A stretch of DNA of 9,591 nt from Candidatus Aminicenantota bacterium (GTDB taxonomy: Bacteria > Acidobacteriota > Aminicenantia > UBA2199): contig JAHELQ010000144.1 of the NCBI GenBank assembly GCA_024644125.1, positions 1-9,591 on the forward strand, given 5' to 3'. This document shows, one piece after another, positions 5,332 to 9,591 of this stretch. Numbering within the stretch: position 1 is the first letter of the stretch; every line of letters begins with the position of its first letter. The notes beneath the pieces were generated by a model. That model was not told the DNA's origin. It was given only the letters and a program-made list of their open reading frames with translations, and ran no database searches. The position numbers were made by a program, and so were the translations under genes.

Positions 5332-6864
5332 ATGATGTTGCACAGAGAGTTTATTAAGGTGGCAAAGAAATTCGGCCCAAAGATGGCGATAATAGATCGC
5401 TCCACCGGTAAGAAAGTAACCTATTCCAAGGCTCTCATTGCATCTTTGATTCTCGCCAGGAAAATGAAAGGGTTTAAAGATGGCTTTATCGGAGTGATGA
5501 TTCCCAGTTCCGCGGGTTCCTATCTTACGGTTTTGGGTGTATTGCTGGCCGGGAAAGTGCCGGTTATGATCAATTATTCCACGGGCGCCGCCGATAATTC
5601 GGAGTATGCCCAGAAAAAGTGCGGTTTTAAAACAATTATTACCTCCCGTGCGTTGCTTGAAAAAATCGGATGCCGTTTGGTGCCGGGTATGGTGTTTATT
5701 GAAGATATCATGGAAAGGGTATCTGTGAACGATAAATTGACCGCTGCGATGCGGTCGAAACTTCCGACACCGGTGTTGTTGAAAACAATACATCAGGGCG
5801 AGCCGGACGACAATGCGGTGATTCTGTTTACCAGCGGTAGCGAAAAAGATCCCAAAGCGGTGCAATTGACACATAGAAATCTCTATACCAACATCCAGGC
5901 TTCGTTGAAACGGTTGAATGTCAGCGAAAACGATATCATGATGGGGATATTGCCCCTATTCCATGTGTTTGGCCACAATACCAATTTCTGGCTGCCGTTG
6001 TTTGTGGGTATGACGATTGTAACCTATGCCAATCCTATTGAATACTCGGTGATTCCGAATATTGTCAGGGAAGAGAAGGCGACGATCTTAATTGCCACGC
6101 CGGTGTTTTTCATGGGGTACCTGAGAAAATCCAGGGATGGAGATTTCAGTACCGTCCGAATTGCCATTGCCGGCGCCGATAAACTTCCTGAATCGTTACG
6201 GCTCGGTTTTCTGGAAAAGCATGGCGTCGAGGTTTTGGAAGGATACGGGGCCACCGAAACCAGCCCGGTTGTATCGGTCAATGTTCCGGGCGAAACGAAA
6301 CCCGGCAGTATCGGCCGCCCATTACCCAATGTGCAGGTGAAAATCGCCCATATCGAGACCGGTGTGGAATTGCCGAGGGGCGAAGAGGGTAAGATCATGG
6401 TCAAGGGCGAAAGCGTGATGAAAGGTTATTTTGACGATATTGAAGAGACTTCCCTCAGGATAAAAGACGGTTGGTATGATACTGGCGATATGGGGATGTT
6501 GGATTCAGAAGGTTTCTTGTGGCACCGTGGGCGCCTCAAACGGTTCGTGAAAATCGGCGGCGAGATGGTGTCGCTGGTGAAGGTCGAGTCGGAATTGATG
6601 AAACTACTTGGAGAGAATGTCGATTGCTGCGTGATCGAGGTACCCGATTCAGTCAAAGGCGCGAAAATTGTAGCTGCCGTTACCCAGGAAATTGATGAGA
6701 AGAAGATCTTCAAAAAATTGAAGACTGTATTGCCGAATATCGCCATGCCCAAAGAGTTTGTGGTTCTGGAGGAATTGCCTAAGATGGGTAGTGGAAAAGT
6801 CGATTTCAGGTCAGCGCAGGAGGTCGTGCGCAGAGAACTCAGAAAGCAGAATGGTACTGATTAA
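5332..6864 (+). CDS. Aas-like acyl-ACP/acyl-CoA synthetase (AMP-forming)
   Basis: This 510-residue adenylate-forming ligase activates a fatty acid with ATP through an acyl-AMP, then transfers it to ACP or CoA. The start is ATG 5332, 7 nt after GGAGG (5320-5324); an in-frame GTG at 5326 is too close to that site. The order of motifs is complete: phosphate loop LFTSGSEKDPKAVQLTH (165-181), LPLFHVFGH (207-215), GYGATETSP (304-312), WYDTGD (381-386), hinge region GRLKRFVKIGGEMVS (400-414) and catalytic-Lys motif GSGKVDF (K489). The wording of these blocks, and of MINYSTG near 79-85, is closest to the C-terminal ligase domain of bacterial Aas (2-acylglycerophosphoethanolamine acyltransferase/acyl-ACP synthetase). 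The N-terminal PlsC acyltransferase and the LplT transporter that accompany Aas are absent, so this is a stand-alone ligase. Fatty-acid salvage is the likely role; the acceptor (ACP or CoA) cannot be decided. It converges with the aminotransferase gene with overlapping stop codons. Confidence 0.88.
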   Translation: MMLHREFIKVAKKFGPKMAIIDRSTGKKVTYSKALIASLILARKMKGFKDGFIGVMIPSSAGSYLTVLGVLLAGKVPVMINYSTGAADNSEYAQKKCGFKTIITSRALLEKIGCRLVPGMVFIEDIMERVSVNDKLTAAMRSKLPTPVLLKTIHQGEPDDNAVILFTSGSEKDPKAVQLTHRNLYTNIQASLKRLNVSENDIMMGILPLFHVFGHNTNFWLPLFVGMTIVTYANPIEYSVIPNIVREEKATILIATPVFFMGYLRKSRDGDFSTVRIAIAGADKLPESLRLGFLEKHGVEVLEGYGATETSPVVSVNVPGETKPGSIGRPLPNVQVKIAHIETGVELPRGEEGKIMVKGESVMKGYFDDIEETSLRIKDGWYDTGDMGMLDSEGFLWHRGRLKRFVKIGGEMVSLVKVESELMKLLGENVDCCVIEVPDSVKGAKIVAAVTQEIDEKKIFKKLKTVLPNIAMPKEFVVLEELPKMGSGKVDFRSAQEVVRRELRKQNGTD

Positions 6865-7997
6865 CCCATAAATTGCTGCAATTTTGCGGCGGCTTCCTGA
6901 ATGACCGGGAGGCCGCAGGCAATATTCAAGCGGATGTAATTGGTTTTTGTTTTTGAGAAGTTTTCGCCGGGAACAACCGCGAGGTTGGTTTGTTTGTGTA
7001 ACTCAACTGCAAATTGAAATGCGTCTTGATACGGGGAACGGTCGGGTAACCGGGTCCAGATGAAGTAGCCCCCCCCGATGTCCGGTACCAGGAAGCCAAG
7101 TTGTTCAAGGCTGTCTTTCATGTATAGGTATGTTGTTCTGACGGCTTTGCGGACCCATTGGCAATAGTGGGCTCCGAAGTTGTATGATTCCAGATATCCG
7201 GCGATTGTCTCTTGAAGGAGCGAGGGCGCGCTCAAGCCTGTATAGTCGTGGATGTCTCGTATCCCGTCGATATGATTGGCGGATGAGATGAGGTATCCGA
7301 TTCGCCAACCGGTAATGGACAGCATTTTGGAGAAGGAATCGATATAAAATAGCCGGTTTGAAGGAAGGCCAGGTAGCGGTATGAATGGCGGCGTGTCAAA
7401 GTAGATGTCCTTGTAAACCCCATCGAATATGATGTAGAAATCGTAGGCTTCCGACAGAGAAAAAATCTGTTGCATTTCACTCTGGCTCCAGATTTTACCC
7501 AGAGGGTTGCCCGGCGAGGCGATGAACATTATTTTGATATTTTTCTTTTTTACGATGGCTTCGATTGCGGTGAAATCGACAGTCAGGTCCTCGTTGAAGT
7601 CAATGTACTCGATTGGTGTGTCGAGAATTTCCGCCAGGCGCGGGTAGCTTTCGTAATCCGGGTCGATGGAGAGTACGCTGTAGGGACGGGGTATTAGTTT
7701 GTCCAGATAGAAGAAGGTGAGAAATATCGCTTCTGTGGCTCCCTGGGTGATCAGCAGGTTGTCTTCGTTGATTGGAGTATGTTCGGAGTAATTTTCGCTT
7801 AATAATTTCAAGAGTTTGAAATTTCCGATTCCCGGCGCATATTGATGAAAGAACGGATTGTCGGTCTTTTCCTTCAGAATTTCCAGCAATGCGTCGGGAG
7901 GCGGGAATCCAGGTTTTCCCTGGGCCAGGTTGATGCCGCCACTGCGAGTGACCAGACGGCTGAAGTAACTGATGAGTGATCCTTTGGGTTTGTCCAT
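6861..7997 (-). CDS. PLP-dependent aminotransferase, class I/II (YbdL/KAT-like)
   Basis: This is a 378-residue fold-type I aminotransferase of normal family length. Visible features are INLAQGKPGFPPP (22-34), the cofactor-phosphate loop QGATEA (85-90), SPGNPLGK (161-168, N164 of the usual NPTG), FDGVY (191-195, D192 and Y195), SFSKMLSITGWRIGY (221-235) with K224 as the Schiff-base lysine, and NYIRLNIA (353-360) with R356 binding the substrate carboxylate. Similarity of INLxQG, HQYAP (51-55) and SxSK..xxTGWxxGY to methionine/kynurenine aminotransferases such as E. coli YbdL points to the KAT-like group, with aromatic amino acids or methionine as likely substrates; specificity is not readable. 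ATG 7997 has no Shine-Dalgarno, yet the conserved N-terminus allows no later start. A promoter places the transcription start at the A of this ATG, so the mRNA may be leaderless. Its stop codon overlaps that of the convergent ligase gene. Confidence 0.9.
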   Translation of the reverse strand: MDKPKGSLISYFSRLVTRSGGINLAQGKPGFPPPDALLEILKEKTDNPFFHQYAPGIGNFKLLKLLSENYSEHTPINEDNLLITQGATEAIFLTFFYLDKLIPRPYSVLSIDPDYESYPRLAEILDTPIEYIDFNEDLTVDFTAIEAIVKKKNIKIMFIASPGNPLGKIWSQSEMQQIFSLSEAYDFYIIFDGVYKDIYFDTPPFIPLPGLPSNRLFYIDSFSKMLSITGWRIGYLISSANHIDGIRDIHDYTGLSAPSLLQETIAGYLESYNFGAHYCQWVRKAVRTTYLYMKDSLEQLGFLVPDIGGGYFIWTRLPDRSPYQDAFQFAVELHKQTNLAVVPGENFSKTKTNYIRLNIACGLPVIQEAAAKLQQFMG

Positions 7998-8003
7998 GGG
8001 ATA

Positions 8004-8032
8004 AATGTACCCGAAAAGAAATTCAGTGTCAA
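8004..8032 (-). promoter_or_regulatory. Promoter of the aminotransferase gene, predicting a leaderless mRNA
   Basis: On the minus strand a perfect TTGACA (8027-8032) is followed after 17 nt by TACATT (8004-8009, 4 of 6). The base 7 nt downstream of the -10 is 7997, the A of the start codon. The promoter gives this gene its own transcript, separate from the dehydrogenase gene 195 bases upstream. Confidence 0.55.
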
Positions 8033-8192
8033 TTTGAAATTAAGTTTTTGTGGAGGGCGTCCCCCAGGTTTATACTTGCGGTTATAGGGTAAATGGGAGT
8101 TTCCCTGTGGGTGGAGTCGTTTCCCAGCAGATTTTGCCGATTGCTTGAATTACTTTTTTCTTTTCAGAAAAAAATACCCGATATTCCGAACG

Positions 8193-9467
8193 TTACGCCT
8201 TGAATATTTTCTTTGACTTCATTTTGAATGCGTTGCGGGTATCCACGACAATACTGGCATGTTCCAGGATTTCTTCGTAAGGAAGATCAGTGTGGTCCGT
8301 CAGGAGCAATACCAGGTCAAAGGAGGCGATCATCCGGGGTGAATAGGCTAAAGATTTAATTTTAACCGATGGGTAATGGCGGTGCGGTCCGGTCTCCGGG
8401 ACGTAAGGATCGTAATAACTAACGATGGCGCCCTGTTTCCGGAGCAATTCGTATATTTTTAACGATGGACTTTCCCTCATATCGTCGATATCTTTTTTGT
8501 AGGCAATCCCGATAATCAGGATTTTACTACCTTTCAACGATTTTTCGAATTGATTTAGAACTTCGGAAACCCGATTGATGACATAATATGGCTGGTATGT
8601 GTTGATTTCGCCTGCCAGCTCGATGAAGCGGGTTCTGAAATCGTATTCTTTCGCTTTCCAGGTGAGGTAGAAGGGGTCGATTGGTATGCAATGGCCTCCG
8701 AGGCCGGGGCCGGGATAAAAGGCATGGAAACCGAAGGGTTTTGTTTTCGCCGCTTCGATGACTTCCCAGATATCTATATCCATCCGGTCGAAGAGCATTT
8801 TTAGTTCGTTGACCATGGCGATATTGATGGCTCGATAGGTGTTTTCCAATATTTTGGCCGCTTCCGCTACTCTTGTGGAGGAGACCTCTATCGCTTGCAC
8901 GATATTGTTGTAAAGGGATACGGCGCGTTTCCGGCAAGTTTCCGAATAGCCGCCCACCACCTTTGGTATTTTTCCTGTGGTAAATGTCAGGTTGCCCGGA
9001 TCTTCCCTTTCGGGAGAATATGCCAGGTTGAAATCTTCGCCGACCTTCAATCCTGTCGCTTCAAGTATGGGAAGCATGACTTCATCAGTGGTTCCCGGGT
9101 ATGTTGTACTTTCCAGGATGACCATATGCCCTTTTTTGAGATGTTTGGACACCATCTCGGTGGTCTGGACGACATACGAGAGGTCGGGCTCTTTGTATTC
9201 GTTTAATGGTGTCGGTACGCAAATCAAAATTGAATCGACCTCAGATAATTTTGAAAAATCAGTTGTGGCTACAAATCTACCGGTTTCTGTCCATTCTTTG
9301 ATTGTGCTGGAAGGGATATGGCGCAAATAGCTTGTTCCGTCATTCAGTTTTTCGATTTTTTGCTGATCGATATCAAAGCCTATGACTGTGAATTCTTTTT
9401 CTATAAACTCCCGAATCAACGGCAATCCGACGTATCCTAAACCAATAACTCCTATTCTCTCTTTCAA
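8193..9467 (-). CDS. wbpA: Nucleotide-sugar dehydrogenase, UDP-GlcNAc 6-dehydrogenase type (WbpA-like)
   Basis: This 424-residue NAD-dependent enzyme makes the two-step oxidation of the C6 alcohol of a UDP-sugar to the uronic acid, feeding surface polysaccharide synthesis. The start is TTG 9467 behind AGGAGG (complement of 9472-9477, 4 nt spacing), which puts IGVIGLGYVGLPL, the NAD-binding Rossmann motif, at residues 5-17. The middle domain has E119 in ESTTYPGTTDE, and SPEREDPGN...IPKVVGG (151-173). The catalytic cysteine is C260 in GPGLGGHCIPIDPFYL. The C-terminal UDP-binding domain has GIAYKKDIDDMRESPS (320-335). The SPEREDPGN/IPKVVGG wording favours the WbpA/TviB branch (UDP-GlcNAc or UDP-GalNAc) over UDP-glucose dehydrogenase. 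No other sugar gene is visible, but the region to the right is cut off. The symbol is a family-level assignment. A longer frame to ATG 9584 is rejected because it begins inside a palindrome and lacks a ribosome site. Confidence 0.9.
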   Translation of the reverse strand: MKERIGVIGLGYVGLPLIREFIEKEFTVIGFDIDQQKIEKLNDGTSYLRHIPSSTIKEWTETGRFVATTDFSKLSEVDSILICVPTPLNEYKEPDLSYVVQTTEMVSKHLKKGHMVILESTTYPGTTDEVMLPILEATGLKVGEDFNLAYSPEREDPGNLTFTTGKIPKVVGGYSETCRKRAVSLYNNIVQAIEVSSTRVAEAAKILENTYRAINIAMVNELKMLFDRMDIDIWEVIEAAKTKPFGFHAFYPGPGLGGHCIPIDPFYLTWKAKEYDFRTRFIELAGEINTYQPYYVINRVSEVLNQFEKSLKGSKILIIGIAYKKDIDDMRESPSLKIYELLRKQGAIVSYYDPYVPETGPHRHYPSVKIKSLAYSPRMIASFDLVLLLTDHTDLPYEEILEHASIVVDTRNAFKMKSKKIFKA

Positions 9468-9501
9468 GGGGCCTCCTGAAATTCCATCTTCTGATTTCTT
9501 A

Positions 9502-9530
9502 GATATACCATAAAACACGGAATTAGTAAA
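9502..9530 (-). promoter_or_regulatory. Candidate promoter of the nucleotide-sugar dehydrogenase gene
   Basis: Minus-strand TTTACT (9525-9530, 4 of 6) and TATATC (9502-9507, 4 of 6) are separated by 17 nt. Transcription would start near 9495 and give a leader of about 28 nt containing AGGAGG. It supports the TTG start at 9467, since the promoter would otherwise be inside the coding frame. Confidence 0.35.
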
Positions 9531-9558
9531 GGCGATGCGCGGGGAGAAAAAGTCTCTG

Positions 9559-9587
9559 GGGATGCAAGGTCTTAGACCTGGCATCCC
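9559..9587. repeat. 29-bp imperfect palindrome (hairpin) at right edge
   Basis: GGGATGC (9559-9565) pairs with GCATCCC (9581-9587). After one A/G mismatch, AGGTC (9567-9571) pairs with GACCT (9575-9579) around a TTA loop, making a 12-bp stem in all. On the minus strand it is followed after 8 nt by TTTTT, so it could be a weak terminator for a gene beyond the window. A dispersed palindromic repeat is the alternative. Confidence 0.6.
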
Positions 9588-9591
9588 TGTA

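Noticed and set aside
5308..5874. 188-codon minus-strand frame opposite the 5' part of the ligase gene.
   Set aside because: It is His/Arg-rich antisense translation with no family match and covers the strong ribosome site of the real gene.
8154..8173. TTTTTTCT/AGAAAAAA hairpin after the dehydrogenase gene as an intrinsic terminator.
   Set aside because: The stem is almost pure A-T and no U-run follows on the minus strand; it is probably a consequence of T- and A-tracts.
9468..9584. Upstream extension of the sugar dehydrogenase to an ATG at 9584 (39 extra residues).
   Set aside because: The ATG lies in a palindrome, no ribosome site precedes it, and the extension is absent from the family's N-terminus. 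TTG 9467 follows AGGAGG and puts the Rossmann motif at the expected position.
1..9591. CRISPR array, transposon or prophage.
   Set aside because: No spaced direct repeats, transposase or integrase motifs, or target-site duplications were seen; the two tRNA genes show no attachment-site duplication within the window.

Overview
The window is a stretch of ordinary bacterial chromosome with roughly balanced base composition. Start sites are mostly Shine-Dalgarno led, and convincing sigma70-type -35/-10 boxes can be read in several places. The organism cannot be named from sequence alone. A secreted multi-Ig-like protein, a nucleotide-sugar dehydrogenase of the O-antigen/capsule type and an Aas-type acyl-ACP/acyl-CoA ligase suggest a Gram-negative-type, poorly characterised lineage, but this is inference. 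No transposase, phage gene, CRISPR array or rRNA is visible.

Layout, left to right. (1) The 5' end of an unrecognised gene runs off the left edge on the minus strand (1-133). (2) Divergent from it lies a secreted protein of four Kre9/KNH-like Ig-type repeats (299-1648, plus). (3) Converging on that is a tight minus-strand pair, mgtE then recO (3862 to 1752), a Mg2+ channel followed 2 nt later by a recombination mediator. (4) Divergent from mgtE is a membrane-anchored M90 (MtfA-type) zinc peptidase (3978-4862, plus; possible longer start at 3897). (5) A minus-strand tRNA-Lys/tRNA-Glu operon (5074 to 4922) has a near-consensus promoter, TTGACA-17-TAGAAT. (6) An Aas-like AMP-forming acyl-ACP/acyl-CoA synthetase (5332-6864, plus) converges with a YbdL/KAT-type aminotransferase (7997 to 6861, minus), and their stop codons overlap in a shared TTAA. 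(7) A UDP-GlcNAc-6-dehydrogenase-like gene (9467 to 8193, minus) starts at TTG behind AGGAGG. (8) A 29-bp imperfect palindrome lies at the right edge.

The genes do not form one pathway. They are short, independently transcribed housekeeping or envelope units; only mgtE-recO and the two tRNAs look co-transcribed. I see no clear undescribed multi-gene system. The items most worth a second look are a predicted leaderless transcript for the aminotransferase, a 14-base motif shared by two promoter regions, the membrane-anchored MtfA-like peptidase, and the four-repeat secreted protein.
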